Source: an uncultured bacterium (GTDB taxonomy: Bacteria > Myxococcota_A > Bradymonadia > UBA7976 > VGTA01). From it: 61,575 nt of DNA. Both the position numbers and the translations under genes were made by a program. Under the pieces are notes generated by a model that searched no databases, was not told the DNA's origin, and saw only the letters and a list, made by a program, of their open reading frames with translations. This document shows positions 18,549 through 27,344 of this stretch, piece by piece. Every line of letters begins with the position of its first letter. The first letter of the stretch is position 1. The stretch covers positions 1 through 61,575 of the forward strand of contig CALSSE010000028.1 in the NCBI GenBank assembly GCA_943788935.1, in the 5' to 3' direction.

Positions 18549-19301
18549 TCAGTGGATCTCACTGTCCTCTATAACCTTAATCGATCGAGTCGATGAAGAT
18601 CTCAGCTTCTGCGCCTCAATAAGGTCCTGTGATTCTCCACCACAGCGATAAGCTCTCATCCAATATTCTAGGCTGAGATCCTTTTGTTCTACACGCCCAG
18701 CGAGCTGGGCAATTGCCCTTGACCATATGGGTCTCAAGCAGAGACGACCATCGATTCTATCAAAGAGTGACTCTCGCTCATCGATGAATGCCCACACTTG
18801 AGCTCTCAACTTGAGATAAATAGACGACTTAAGTTTATGATGGCGTTGTCGCTGATGATACTTTTGGATATGTCCGCTGATCAGAGAGATCGTCTTTAAT
18901 ACTTTTTTAAGATGAGACGCTGCCCTCTTTCGCTGCCTCCTCGCTCGTAGCCCTTGGTATGAATTGGATAAGTCAGAGGTCAGCTCGAGCTCTCGCTTCA
19001 CCTGTCTCAATACACTCTTTAACGAGCGATGAGCCCGTTTAAGACTAGCCGTCATCTTCTTCACCTCAGGAGTCGTTAAAGACTCACTCTTCGAAGACCT
19101 AGCGCTAGTCGCAGGCGATTTCGCCAAAACTTCTGAAGACCAAGAGTATCGCCCTCCACCGCTCATTGTCGTTATGAAGAGGGTGCAGAGGTAAACAGAG
19201 CTATAAAGTGCGAGAGTACGAGTCGCGAAATTATAGACCGCTATGAGAGAGAGCGTTCGACCTCTTGGTAGAGAAAAACTATGCATGTTCTCTTTACTCA
19301 T
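18549..19301 (-). CDS. Unknown membrane-anchored, Arg/Lys-rich helical protein
   Basis: 250 residues, no family recognised. A hydrophobic segment at about 17-45 (LSLIAVYNFATRTLALYSSVYLCTLF, split by charged residues) suggests a signal anchor. The rest is strongly basic and predicted helical (VKKMTASLKRAHRSLKSVLR, then RRQRKRAASHLKKVLKTI), probably coiled coil. It ends in a TPR-like helix (EYWMRAYRCGGESQDLIEAQ). The start overlaps the end of the next upstream gene by 8 bp, so the two are translated together and probably act together. An alternative reading is a nucleic-acid or teichoic-like polyanion binder; this is a guess from charge only. Confidence 0.55.
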   Translation of the reverse strand: MSKENMHSFSLPRGRTLSLIAVYNFATRTLALYSSVYLCTLFITTMSGGGRYSWSSEVLAKSPATSARSSKSESLTTPEVKKMTASLKRAHRSLKSVLRQVKRELELTSDLSNSYQGLRARRQRKRAASHLKKVLKTISLISGHIQKYHQRQRHHKLKSSIYLKLRAQVWAFIDERESLFDRIDGRLCLRPIWSRAIAQLAGRVEQKDLSLEYWMRAYRCGGESQDLIEAQKLRSSSTRSIKVIEDSEIH

Positions 19302-20295
19302 TCCCCATCAAGATCACCTCACTCGGAAGACCACTCAGCAGCTCTCTCGTCTCAGTGGGAGACCCATGAGCCTTCTCAATGGTGAACAGTAGTGTTTGAA
19401 GCCATTGCGGTGGATTGAGGAGCGGTGGATTGAGGAGCGGTGGATTGAGGAGCGGTGACTGACCCTCATCCTCTTTAGGGTTCCACGAGACAGACCATAC
19501 CCCTAACTGACCTTCACCTGCGTTGTGATCTCTTACTCGACGATGGATCACTCGACGTCGTTTACCCATGACCTCGCTGTCGACTTCCCAAACACCCGGT
19601 TCCCATGATCTTGCTTGTGTCACCCCTCGCTCAGTCTCTTTCAGGAGAAGAGAGAGAAGTTTGGCTAACTCATCGTCCATCACCTCACGGTCACAAGAGA
19701 TCATGCTCGGTGTCACCTTATAGGCGAGCTCTTCTAAGTTCACTCGACTAAGGAATAATGGAGTCGTTAGCTCATTCATGCCTTCGATATATCTCCGCCC
19801 TGTCAAATAATGATAGAGGCTCTCAACGCTTTGATCTTGTTCATAGATCAACATGATACTAGCCCCGCTATCGCTGATCAGCTCGATCCAAATAGGGGTC
19901 AGTCGATTTAAACGCACTCGGGCGCTTTTATAATGGCGAATGGGGATCAACCACCCACGCTGAGAGTCCTCTTGATGACCGATGTTCGACGCCTCACCAC
20001 TGCTTCCCTCAGATGAAATAGACCATAGGCCTGCTGCCTTCAGCTCATCTGTGGACAGAGCTATATCTGATGTATCAAAGACCACGTTCAAGGATGAGGT
20101 GAGATCTTTGGGGTGAACACCCACCTCAGTACTGATCAACGCTGACCTGACCATGCTACAACGATTAGGCCATACTTCACTAAGCTCTCCTTGGACCTGA
20201 TAAAGTAGGGAGCTCAAATAGAGGCATGAGATACTTCCCCAGAGAACCATCCCCCTGTGGTCTAGCGGCGAAAACCAGCGGCTTATGTTTGACAT
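19294..20295 (-). CDS. Unknown exported protein with Leu-Leu-Asn-Pro-Pro repeat
   Basis: 333 residues. A hydrophobic segment at about 14-33 (GMVLWGSISCLYLSSLLYQV) looks like a signal anchor or signal peptide. The body has no recognised domain, with mixed alpha/beta character. A threefold LLNPP repeat at about 283-297 is encoded by a 15-bp tandem repeat. The last eight bases overlap the next gene. Because the pair is contiguous and both are membrane-targeted, they are plausibly partners. Between menB and the ATE/uup group there is no functional hint. Confidence 0.55.
   Translation of the reverse strand: MSNISRWFSPLDHRGMVLWGSISCLYLSSLLYQVQGELSEVWPNRCSMVRSALISTEVGVHPKDLTSSLNVVFDTSDIALSTDELKAAGLWSISSEGSSGEASNIGHQEDSQRGWLIPIRHYKSARVRLNRLTPIWIELISDSGASIMLIYEQDQSVESLYHYLTGRRYIEGMNELTTPLFLSRVNLEELAYKVTPSMISCDREVMDDELAKLLSLLLKETERGVTQARSWEPGVWEVDSEVMGKRRRVIHRRVRDHNAGEGQLGVWSVSWNPKEDEGQSPLLNPPLLNPPLLNPPQWLQTLLFTIEKAHGSPTETRELLSGLPSEVILMGNE
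19411..19455. repeat. 15-bp tandem repeat, three copies
   Basis: Exact copies of TGGATTGAGGAGCGG at 19411-19425, 19426-19440 and 19441-19455. On the minus strand they encode LLNPP. Frame is preserved whatever the copy number. Confidence 0.9.
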
Positions 20296-20376
20296 ATCCT
20301 GCTCTGAGACTCGTAAATTAAGGTGACGATTCAGGGGGAGAGCGACTCTAGGGACGCCAATATTGACACGATCCGC

Positions 20377-21279
20377 TCAGTAGTACCATGGAAAGCGCGA
20401 GAAGTCTCTAGGTCGTTTCTCTAAGAAGGCGTCACGACCCTCGACCGCTTCATCAGTGCCATAGGCGAGTCGAGTCGCCTCTCCGGCAAAGAGCTGCTGC
20501 CCGACGAGTCCATCATCAGGCAAGTTGAAGGCATACTTCAGCATCCGTTGAGCTGTAGGACTCTTGTTATTGATCTCAGCCGCCCATCGTAAAGCTTCTC
20601 GCTCTAGCTCAGCGTGCGGAATCGCCCGGTTAACCATTCCCATCTGTGCGGCTTCTTCAGCTGAGTAATTAAATCCACAAAAGAAGATCTCTCGCGCCTT
20701 CTTTTGGCCGACCTGTCGAGCGAGGAGCCCTGATCCATATCCTCCATCAAAGCTAGCGACGTCGGCATCTGTCTGTTTGAAGACAGCGTGCTCTTTGCTA
20801 GCGAGCGTGAGATCACAGACAACATGTAAGCTATGGCCGCCCCCGACCGCCCACCCTGGGACAACCGCGATCACGACCTTAGGCATAAATCTGATTAATC
20901 TTTGCACCTCTAGTATGTGTAAGCGACCAAGTTTAGCTTGATCGATCGGTTCATCACCGACCTCATCCTCAAAATATTCATACCCCGATCTCCCTCTTAT
21001 CCGCTGATCACCCCCCGAGCAAAAAGCCCAACCTCCATCTTTGGCAGAGGGACCATTACCGGTGATCAGCACGCAGCCAACATCGCTCCATTGTCGAGCA
21101 TGGTTGAGCGCGGTGAATAACTCATCGACTGTATGTGGGCGAAAGGCGTTTCTGACCTCTGGCCGATTAAACGCCACCCTAACCGTCCCATGAGTCTTAG
21201 CGCGATGATAGGTGATATCAGTAAAATTAAAACCTGAGACTTCATCCCACTGACTCGGGTCAAATAATGCAGAGACCAT
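20377..21279 (-). CDS. menB: 1,4-dihydroxy-2-naphthoyl-CoA synthase (type II, aspartate type)
   Basis: 300 residues of the crotonase fold catalysing ring closure of o-succinylbenzoyl-CoA in menaquinone synthesis. Landmarks: FNRPEVRNAF (37-46), CSGGDQR oxyanion strand (87-93), GWAVGGGHSLHVVCD (142-156), QTDADVASFDGGYGS (169-183) and the C-terminal EGRDAFLEKRPRDFSRFPWYY. The QTDADV sequence has Asp where E. coli MenB has the Gly of QTGP; MenBs with Asp supply the side-chain carboxylate themselves, while the Gly type needs bicarbonate. It resembles the mycobacterial enzyme in this region. No other men genes are nearby, so the pathway is scattered. It indicates a menaquinone-using respiratory chain. 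Confidence 0.95.
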   Translation of the reverse strand: MVSALFDPSQWDEVSGFNFTDITYHRAKTHGTVRVAFNRPEVRNAFRPHTVDELFTALNHARQWSDVGCVLITGNGPSAKDGGWAFCSGGDQRIRGRSGYEYFEDEVGDEPIDQAKLGRLHILEVQRLIRFMPKVVIAVVPGWAVGGGHSLHVVCDLTLASKEHAVFKQTDADVASFDGGYGSGLLARQVGQKKAREIFFCGFNYSAEEAAQMGMVNRAIPHAELEREALRWAAEINNKSPTAQRMLKYAFNLPDDGLVGQQLFAGEATRLAYGTDEAVEGRDAFLEKRPRDFSRFPWYY

Positions 21280-21549
21280 GGACGACTCCTTCTTGATATT
21301 TATTAATGGCTAATGATGGCACTATGCACATCTATACAGCCTCTGTCCATTGTCGACTGCCCTCTCCCAATGAATCTAAAAGTCATAGAGTAACCAATCG
21401 AGCGACCTTAAATTGAGTAATTTGAGCAGATTTATGAAGAGAATACTTGAGTGTAAATCAGCAAGATGGAATACGTCTAGTCACCACGAAGACTTTGTTG
21501 TATCTTAGCGAAGTTATCAAGCTACCCTACTCTTAGAGGTCATTGGGAT

Positions 21550-23013
21550 ATGATGAGACAAGCATTACTGACATCGCATTTGAAGAAGAGTGCTCAGCTA
21601 ACGCTGATCGCTCTCACCGCTCTCCCTTTAACGATCGGTGGGCTTACACCTGTCCTCACAAGTTTTGCAGCAGAGCCGACAATAGTCGCTGACGCTGCCG
21701 AGGAAGATAACCCCTTCGATTTCATTGGAGAGGTCTTTTATCGTCGGCATTTAAGGCGTTCAAAGATTACTCGAGAGTACAATTGCGATCCCAGAGTTAA
21801 TCCTGATGATTCGATCACTTGTCCAAACGCTCCTGTCGGTGGACAGATCATCAACGTCAAAGAGCTTCGATACGCTCGATACACCCATGAAGTTGTCCCC
21901 CGTGCTCGGTTTGGACTGTATCGCGATCTAGAGCTATGGATCGAAGCGCCTATCGTTATTGAAGATACCCAAGAGGTACGCTTCGCTGGTAATGGAGGAG
22001 ACCCAACAAAGACTGCGGTAGATTCTTCGATCAGTAGTATCTCTCCTTCAGGTAACAACCAGAGTTATCAACAGCTCTTCAGCGTCCCTGACGGAGGTAA
22101 TATGGCGGGGCTCCCGCGCCGCGCAGGGTTTGGTGATATGCTCTTCAAGCTACGTTATGCTCCAGTGAGTAGCGAAAGAGATGACACTCGAGGTGACTGG
22201 GTTTTAGAGCTAGGTTACCGTGCCCCCACCGGCTCAGAGATGAGACCTCGTCCCCTCTCAACCGGGGGAGTCGGCCGTGGCGTTCATGAGCTCATGTTTG
22301 GGACTAGCTTCTCTCGACGATTTGACTTTGTCGAACCTTATGCTCGATTCGAAGGCAGTTTACCCCTCGGCAGCTCACTTAATTCTCCTTTTAAGAATTA
22401 TACAGGCTCACAAGAGTATCAGTTGCCTGGAGCGCGAGGAGGATTCGACTTTGGTGTTGAGTTTATCCCATTCGAAAACCCTAGAGAGAACGTCAAGATC
22501 TTTATTGATCTCGGCTTTGGTATCGCTTACCAAGCGGAGGGAAGAGACTACAGCGAGCTCTTTGACGCTTTCGCCCTCGGCGCTCAGTCTTGTAACCCCG
22601 ATTTAGACTCTCGTGATGGTCGCGATAATTGCGCTCTCTATAATCCCAACGCTCGTGACTCTAGCTTCCCCAACCAAGCACCAGACATATTTGATGGTAT
22701 CACCACAGTTGAGCAATTCGTCACTGTTCGCGGTCATCTAGGCCTCGGCGTCTATGCCTCTGAGTTCTTTAAGATCGGAGCCGATCTGGCTCTTGCCCAT
22801 GAGAGTGAACACAACCTCACCAACGCAGAGATCGGCAGAGACTTAAACAATGTAGGCGAAGAACGAGGAGTATTCGTACCGCCCGAGACGACTCAACAAC
22901 GCAGTGAGCATAACCCAACCTATGTCCCTAATCTTGACGCAATCGGTCGAAGGGTCAGAGTAGAAGAAACGACCATATTTACAGTCTCTGCTTACCTTGG
23001 CCTACTCTTCTAA
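21550..23013 (+). CDS. Predicted outer-membrane beta-barrel/transporter-like protein
   Basis: 487 residues with a signal peptide of about 40 residues (cleavage near SFAAEP). The mature protein has long amphipathic strands: DWVLELGYRAPTGSE, GVHELMFGTSFSRRFDFVEPYARFE, NVKIFIDLGFGIAYQAEG, QFVTVRGHLGLGVYASEFFKIGADLALAHE. It ends TVSAYLGLLF, with a terminal Phe, the usual BAM signal. This supports a beta-barrel in the outer membrane. Extracellular-loop-like segments rich in Asn and Asp contain two Cys pairs (YNCDPRVNPDDSITC and SCNPDLDSRDGRDNC). No precise family is recognised; it may be specific to this lineage. It is separated by 270 bp from menB and is convergent with the HAD gene. Confidence 0.65.
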   Translation: MMRQALLTSHLKKSAQLTLIALTALPLTIGGLTPVLTSFAAEPTIVADAAEEDNPFDFIGEVFYRRHLRRSKITREYNCDPRVNPDDSITCPNAPVGGQIINVKELRYARYTHEVVPRARFGLYRDLELWIEAPIVIEDTQEVRFAGNGGDPTKTAVDSSISSISPSGNNQSYQQLFSVPDGGNMAGLPRRAGFGDMLFKLRYAPVSSERDDTRGDWVLELGYRAPTGSEMRPRPLSTGGVGRGVHELMFGTSFSRRFDFVEPYARFEGSLPLGSSLNSPFKNYTGSQEYQLPGARGGFDFGVEFIPFENPRENVKIFIDLGFGIAYQAEGRDYSELFDAFALGAQSCNPDLDSRDGRDNCALYNPNARDSSFPNQAPDIFDGITTVEQFVTVRGHLGLGVYASEFFKIGADLALAHESEHNLTNAEIGRDLNNVGEERGVFVPPETTQQRSEHNPTYVPNLDAIGRRVRVEETTIFTVSAYLGLLF

Positions 23014-23037
23014 AAGCTGCGCTGACTTAAGCAAAGA

Positions 23038-23865
23038 TTACTCGCAGAGATCACTCGCAGAGATCACTAAAGCTCCGACTGCACTAGCTGAGTCACTCAG
23101 GTCTGAGCTGTGGTGGTGGTCAATGAAGATGCTTGACTGAGCATGCTTCATTAAGGGGAGGTCATGTCGGCTATCACCGACCATTAAGCGAGGAATGAGC
23201 GATGTGTGTAGCCTCAACGCATCGATCTTTTCAGGCCCGATCGGGGCAGGAGTGATGAGAGAGTCTATGTAGCGATGAGAGTGAGAGTCGCGCTCAAAAT
23301 CTATCCCCACTACCTTCTCCATTGAGAGCTTATAGTGAGCGGCGATAACTCTTACAATGTCTACATGACTGCTACTCACGACCCAGACCTCTCCATGCTC
23401 TTCAAGACGAGAGACAAAGTCTGCCATAACCGGTCGTAAACTCACTAAGGGATCTTCCTCTAAAGCTCTTTGAGTGAGGAGAGAGAGCTCATCAGGGGAT
23501 CGCTGATAGGCTAGACGCGCGGCAAAGACGTAGGCTGAATAAACGTCCTCATCACAGAGTCGTACGTAAGCCTCCCATAATTCCTCGGTGAGAGACTTAC
23601 TCCATGATGAGACGTGAGCTGAAGACTCACGCTCATAGCTCAGTCGCCAACGCTCAACCGAGCCCTCATTGAGGGATGAAGCACTCAGATGAGCCCACCA
23701 CGCGTCATGACTCACGATCCATCTCTCAGCGATCGCCCTGCGCAGTGTCGCTTCTCCAATATCACCATTAATGAGTGTTTGGTCACAATCAAAGGCGAAT
23801 ATCTCTTCAGAATGATGAAGCTCTGTCCTGTTGTGTTCACACCATCGTCGCCATAGATCAGGCAC
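23038..23865 (-). CDS. HAD-superfamily phosphatase (phosphoserine-phosphatase-like)
   Basis: About 275 residues from GTG 23865, chosen over ATG 23898 because GGGAGG lies 6 bp upstream of it. Motif I is FAFDCDQTL with the nucleophile Asp and the acid/base Asp. Motif II is VWVVSSSH (Ser). Motif III is the Lys in GPEKIDAL, and motif IV is MVGDSRHDLPLM with the metal Asp pair. The helical cap between motifs I and II and the overall length suit the HAD-IB group (SerB-like). Cytosolic; substrate unknown. The start overlaps the end of the DUF2330 gene. At the stop a 13-bp direct duplication (GTGATCTCTGCGA twice) shapes the last residues. Confidence 0.85.
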   Translation of the reverse strand: MPDLWRRWCEHNRTELHHSEEIFAFDCDQTLINGDIGEATLRRAIAERWIVSHDAWWAHLSASSLNEGSVERWRLSYERESSAHVSSWSKSLTEELWEAYVRLCDEDVYSAYVFAARLAYQRSPDELSLLTQRALEEDPLVSLRPVMADFVSRLEEHGEVWVVSSSHVDIVRVIAAHYKLSMEKVVGIDFERDSHSHRYIDSLITPAPIGPEKIDALRLHTSLIPRLMVGDSRHDLPLMKHAQSSIFIDHHHSSDLSDSASAVGALVISASDLCE

Positions 23866-25291
23866 GCTCACCCTCCCGATAAGCCCATCTGCGCACACAC
23901 CACGCCATACACATCAGTGACATCCATAGGCTATGACTCCACGGTCTGTTCTGTTGGCACCCTTCATCACTAGAGCGACTCTCACTCTCCATCATCTCTC
24001 CCGCCTCTACCTCAGCTCCGGCTTCAACCTGCTCACCTGCTTCAACCTCGTCTCCGGCTTCCATACCCGCTTCGGCACCCGCTTCGGCACCCGCTTCGGC
24101 ACCCGCTTCGACACCTGCTTCGATGCCGGCCTCTATACCCGCTTCTGCGCCCGCTTCGGCACCCGCTTCCATGCCCGATTCTGCGCCCGCTTCTTCGCCC
24201 GCCGGCTCTGGACACATATATCCTTCTACTCTGTAGTTCCTCTCATAGTTACCGCCAGCTTCTCCTCGAAAGGAGACCGTTTCTGCATTATTACGTAAAG
24301 CAGCAGCGATAAATCTAGCTCTGAGCCGCGTCAACTTACTAGCTAGTGTTTGATTTCTGAGCTCAGCGAGGGAGGCATCGCTAAAAGTACTAGGCGTCAG
24401 ATTCCCCACATATTCTGTGATAAATACTTGACTCTGGCGAGCGAGCGAGACCACATCAAATTGCATTAAGTAATCAGTGCTCTCCTCCCCGTTGAAGCTG
24501 ACTAAAGAGAGATCGAGCTCTTGGGTGGGGAAATTAGCGCGATATCGCTCTTGACCCATAAGATAGAAAACAAAGTCTGTAGTATCGCCCATCACGGTAT
24601 TAGTGAGCTGTTTCAGCGCTACACGGAGTCCGGTATCCTCAGGGAGAGTGAGGTCAATCTCCAGGGCGGGTGAGCTCCCCTCACTGAGAACTCGCTCTTC
24701 AAATTCGATCAGCATAATCATCAAGTTTTGATCACTCGCCCACCTAATGAGCTCGTCGAGCTCTTCGTCGACCACAAGCCCTTGACCCGAGAGGTAACCA
24801 TGGAGCTGAGACTCGCCCTCGGGGTCATTAGGAGGCGGTGATAATTTTTGAGCATTAAAGGGCAGCGCCCTCACGAAGTCTACCGGTGTGTTATCAAAGA
24901 CTTGTTTGGCATCAGCAATTTGTCCATTGGGCTCATCTTCACAAGCGCCTTCAAAGCTCGGCACACTCAAGTCAGCGAGCTCATCGAGAGGAGCGGGATC
25001 AATCGCTCTGATCACTGGAGGATCCTGATCTAAGTTAATCACATTTGGCATGGGGATTAACCAATAGGCCTTATCCTCAGCTTCGGTGGCGGCTTTACCT
25101 TGAATCATTAACTTCAGACCATTCTCAGTACGTACGATGAGCATACGAGCGCTTGAGCTAGTAGAGATTGGGTCCGCGCTAACGAAGAGGCCGAAGGCAT
25201 GAGCTTGACTAAAACCAACGCCCAAAAGAAAGCAGAGGGTGATGAGCTTAACGATCCACAACCGTGTCGACCGGCGTATTTTATTGTCCAT
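23858..25291 (-). CDS. DUF2330 protein with Ala-Glu-Ala-Gly linker and MYXO-CTERM-like tail
   Basis: About 477 residues from ATG 25291; an upstream in-frame ATG at 25396 would place a non-signal leader before the clear signal peptide (LWIVKLITLCFLLGVGFSQAHA). The mature N-terminal part matches DUF2330 (ARMLIVRTENGLKLMIQGKA, then KAYWLIPMPNVINLDQ), a family common in Myxococcota and of unknown function. After CPEPAGEE comes a long AEAGAEAG/IEAG/VEAG linker. The end is 'EGCQQNRPW', a hydrophobic segment (WMSLMCMAW) and 'RRWAYREGER'. This fits the GC-plus-membrane-helix-plus-Arg layout of MYXO-CTERM, processed by myxosortases. It is probably a surface-anchored protein on a flexible stalk. Confidence 0.8.
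   Translation of the reverse strand: MDNKIRRSTRLWIVKLITLCFLLGVGFSQAHAFGLFVSADPISTSSSARMLIVRTENGLKLMIQGKAATEAEDKAYWLIPMPNVINLDQDPPVIRAIDPAPLDELADLSVPSFEGACEDEPNGQIADAKQVFDNTPVDFVRALPFNAQKLSPPPNDPEGESQLHGYLSGQGLVVDEELDELIRWASDQNLMIMLIEFEERVLSEGSSPALEIDLTLPEDTGLRVALKQLTNTVMGDTTDFVFYLMGQERYRANFPTQELDLSLVSFNGEESTDYLMQFDVVSLARQSQVFITEYVGNLTPSTFSDASLAELRNQTLASKLTRLRARFIAAALRNNAETVSFRGEAGGNYERNYRVEGYMCPEPAGEEAGAESGMEAGAEAGAEAGIEAGIEAGVEAGAEAGAEAGAEAGMEAGDEVEAGEQVEAGAEVEAGEMMESESRSSDEGCQQNRPWSHSLWMSLMCMAWCVRRWAYREGERA
24000..24203. repeat. 12-bp-period repeat coding for (A/I/V/M)EAG units
   Basis: Units such as TTCGGCACCCGC repeat with divergence every 12 bases. On the minus strand they encode the AEAG linker of the DUF2330 protein. 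Edges are approximate because outer copies are degenerate. Confidence 0.75.
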
Positions 25292-25393
25292 TATTATATC
25301 CAATTCTAATGACCTAAGTGAGATGAGCGCTATCGCTCGACACTCAAAATAGTGATTGTCTGTAGAGTTCACAAAAGAAAACAAAAAGAAAAA

Positions 25394-25425
25394 CAAAAAA
25401 AGGGCGTTCCTTTAAGGAAGCGCCC
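25394..25425 (-). terminator. Rho-independent terminator of the Cys-rich lipoprotein gene
   Basis: On the minus strand: a stem GGGCGCTTCC / GGAACGCCC with a TTAAA loop and one bulged base, followed by T7 and further T-rich sequence. It lies 72 bp past the stop of the lipoprotein gene (25497) and before the DUF2330 start, so it separates the two transcripts. Confidence 0.85.
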
Positions 25426-25496
25426 TCTTTGTGATCGAGATGAGGTCACTTTCGGTGACACTCATAACAGGGGCTAGCCCCTATCTTCTCATCAGC

Positions 25497-27344
25497 TTAC
25501 TGGAAGCAAACACCTACGGTCTCGATCGACTGGAAGAGACCTTGGCATGTGAGGCCGGCTGGGCAAGTATTCTCTGCCGCAGCTTGGTCACACATTTGGA
25601 GACAGATTGGAGGCTGACCTTGAGCTACGCCGATACAGACGTGACCTTCAGGACAGTTGTTGAGGAAAGGATACTCAAATGACTCTCCGTCACCAATGTC
25701 GAGCATGCCCATAACACAAGCCTCTTCGGTGCCGACTTGACCCTTGTTGGGGTTCTCTTCGCAGAAGCCAGTAGCGGCTAGGTCACCAGCAGCGTTGTTA
25801 CCCTCGTTGCTGAAGAGGCAGCTCTCGCCCATCTCACAACCTACGTCGCTGTAGATGTTACAGGCACCAGAGCAGAGTCCGAGACCGTCAATCGCGCTGT
25901 CAACACACGCTTGGTTCTCGCCTGTACAGAGATCGCTGCGGCCTTCGCCACAGAAGCTACCACAGCTACCAGCGCCAGTCGCTTCATCATCGATGAAGCA
26001 GACGTTGTTAGCTGCGCAGTCGCCCCAATATGTTGGGTCGGTTGCGCTACGAGTACAATCGTCAGTATTCTGACCTGCACCTGAGGTATAGTCCGCTACA
26101 CAAGTGCCCGTTGGTGCGTCATCAATGACGCCGGAGAACGCACATGCTACGCCATCAGCACAGTCTTGGGCGAGAGGATCACATGGTGTAGTACAGAAGT
26201 TGTACTGGAAAGACTCATTGTAACGCTCAGTAGCGTCTACACAAGTCTCGCCTTCACCACACATGATCATGTCATTACAGACAGAGACGCATGAGTAATC
26301 TACACCGTTGAACTCACAAGAGTTACCGGCGGAGCAGAACTTAAGGGCTTGATCACTATCAAAGATGTTACATGCGTCACCAGCCGCAGCGAGGTCCTCT
26401 GCTGGGACTTCACGACATGTGCCGTAAGCGACATCATCGAGGATATCGGTGATAACGCAAGCGCCGTTCTCACCACAATCAGGGTTAGCGAGGTCACAAA
26501 CAGGAGCGCAGAACTTGTAGTTTACGCCGTCTACAGCGTTGCTGTAATCGAGGCAAGTATCACCCTCTTCACAGCTACTATCATCGCTGCACGCACGTCG
26601 ACATACACCGCCGGTACCATTTGACTCACAAACCAAGCCGCTCTCACAGATGGTAGGGTCGGTGTCGCTTGAGAGGCATGCCTCTCCCTCACCGACTACA
26701 GTGAAGCCCTCAGTCTCAGCCTCAGCGAGGTCGATGCACTGAGAGATGTTTGAGCGTCGGTTACAGACAAAGTCACCTTCGCCACAGGCGAGGCTCTCAT
26801 TGCCAGGCTCACAGTCATCACCAGGGATGCAAAGACCAGGAGTGATGCCATCCTCACCGACTTCACCAACCTCGAAGCAGAGCTCGCGAGCTTCACAACC
26901 CACAGAGTCACCCTCTTCAGGGATCTCGCAACCGCGATAGCACTGGCCCTCAGTGCCCTCATCATTGGTCGCAGCACACTCTGAGCCACGAGCACAGCAG
27001 TCATTCGATGGATCACAGCTGGCGCCAACTTCTACCACCTCAGTACAGACGTTCGCCATCATAGTACCAGCGTCATCACCAGCGGTATCACCAGCGGTAT
27101 CACCAGCGGTATCACCAGCGTCGTCACCAGCGTCGTCACCAGCGTCGTCACCAGCGTCGTCACCAGCGTCATCACCAGCGTCATCACCAGCGTCGTCACC
27201 AGCGTTATCACCCGCAGCATCACCAGCGGTGTCACCAGCAGTAGCGCCTGCCTCTGTTCCCGCTGTTGAAGGCTCATCAGAGCTATCACAGGCAACGAAC
27301 GCGAGAGAGCAGACCAGGAGAAGCATTGATATATTAAGCTTCAT
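25497..27344 (-). CDS. Cys-rich lipoprotein with long Asp-Asp-Ala-Gly tether
   Basis: 615 residues from ATG 27344, preceded by AAGGAGA; the frame is open further upstream but without a ribosome site. The signal peptide MKLNISMLLLVCSLAFVAC ends in a lipobox cysteine. The tether follows at once: about fifteen four-residue units (TAGD, DAGD, NAGD). The rest is 25-30 disulfide-type modules of the form 'C..G..C' (GASCDPSNDCCARGSEC, GEACLSSDTDPTICESGLVC, GDACNIFDSDQALKFCSAGN), ending GVCFQ. It resembles other Myxococcota Cys-rich surface lipoproteins of unknown role. The tether would hold a rigid disulfide-rich rod away from the membrane. A strong terminator follows it. Confidence 0.8.
   Translation of the reverse strand: MKLNISMLLLVCSLAFVACDSSDEPSTAGTEAGATAGDTAGDAAGDNAGDDAGDDAGDDAGDDAGDDAGDDAGDDAGDTAGDTAGDTAGDDAGTMMANVCTEVVEVGASCDPSNDCCARGSECAATNDEGTEGQCYRGCEIPEEGDSVGCEARELCFEVGEVGEDGITPGLCIPGDDCEPGNESLACGEGDFVCNRRSNISQCIDLAEAETEGFTVVGEGEACLSSDTDPTICESGLVCESNGTGGVCRRACSDDSSCEEGDTCLDYSNAVDGVNYKFCAPVCDLANPDCGENGACVITDILDDVAYGTCREVPAEDLAAAGDACNIFDSDQALKFCSAGNSCEFNGVDYSCVSVCNDMIMCGEGETCVDATERYNESFQYNFCTTPCDPLAQDCADGVACAFSGVIDDAPTGTCVADYTSGAGQNTDDCTRSATDPTYWGDCAANNVCFIDDEATGAGSCGSFCGEGRSDLCTGENQACVDSAIDGLGLCSGACNIYSDVGCEMGESCLFSNEGNNAAGDLAATGFCEENPNKGQVGTEEACVMGMLDIGDGESFEYPFLNNCPEGHVCIGVAQGQPPICLQMCDQAAAENTCPAGLTCQGLFQSIETVGVCFQ
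27066..27246. repeat. 12-bp tandem repeat coding for DDAG/TAGD units
   Basis: About fifteen 12-bp units such as ACCAGCGTCGTC and ACCAGCGGTATC, encoding the DAGD tether on the minus strand. The central copies are nearly identical, indicating recent slippage or conversion. Confidence 0.9.

Noticed and set aside
23933..24298. Plus-strand frame with RFGT repeats
   Set aside because: Antisense reading of the AEAG-coding repeat of the DUF2330 gene.
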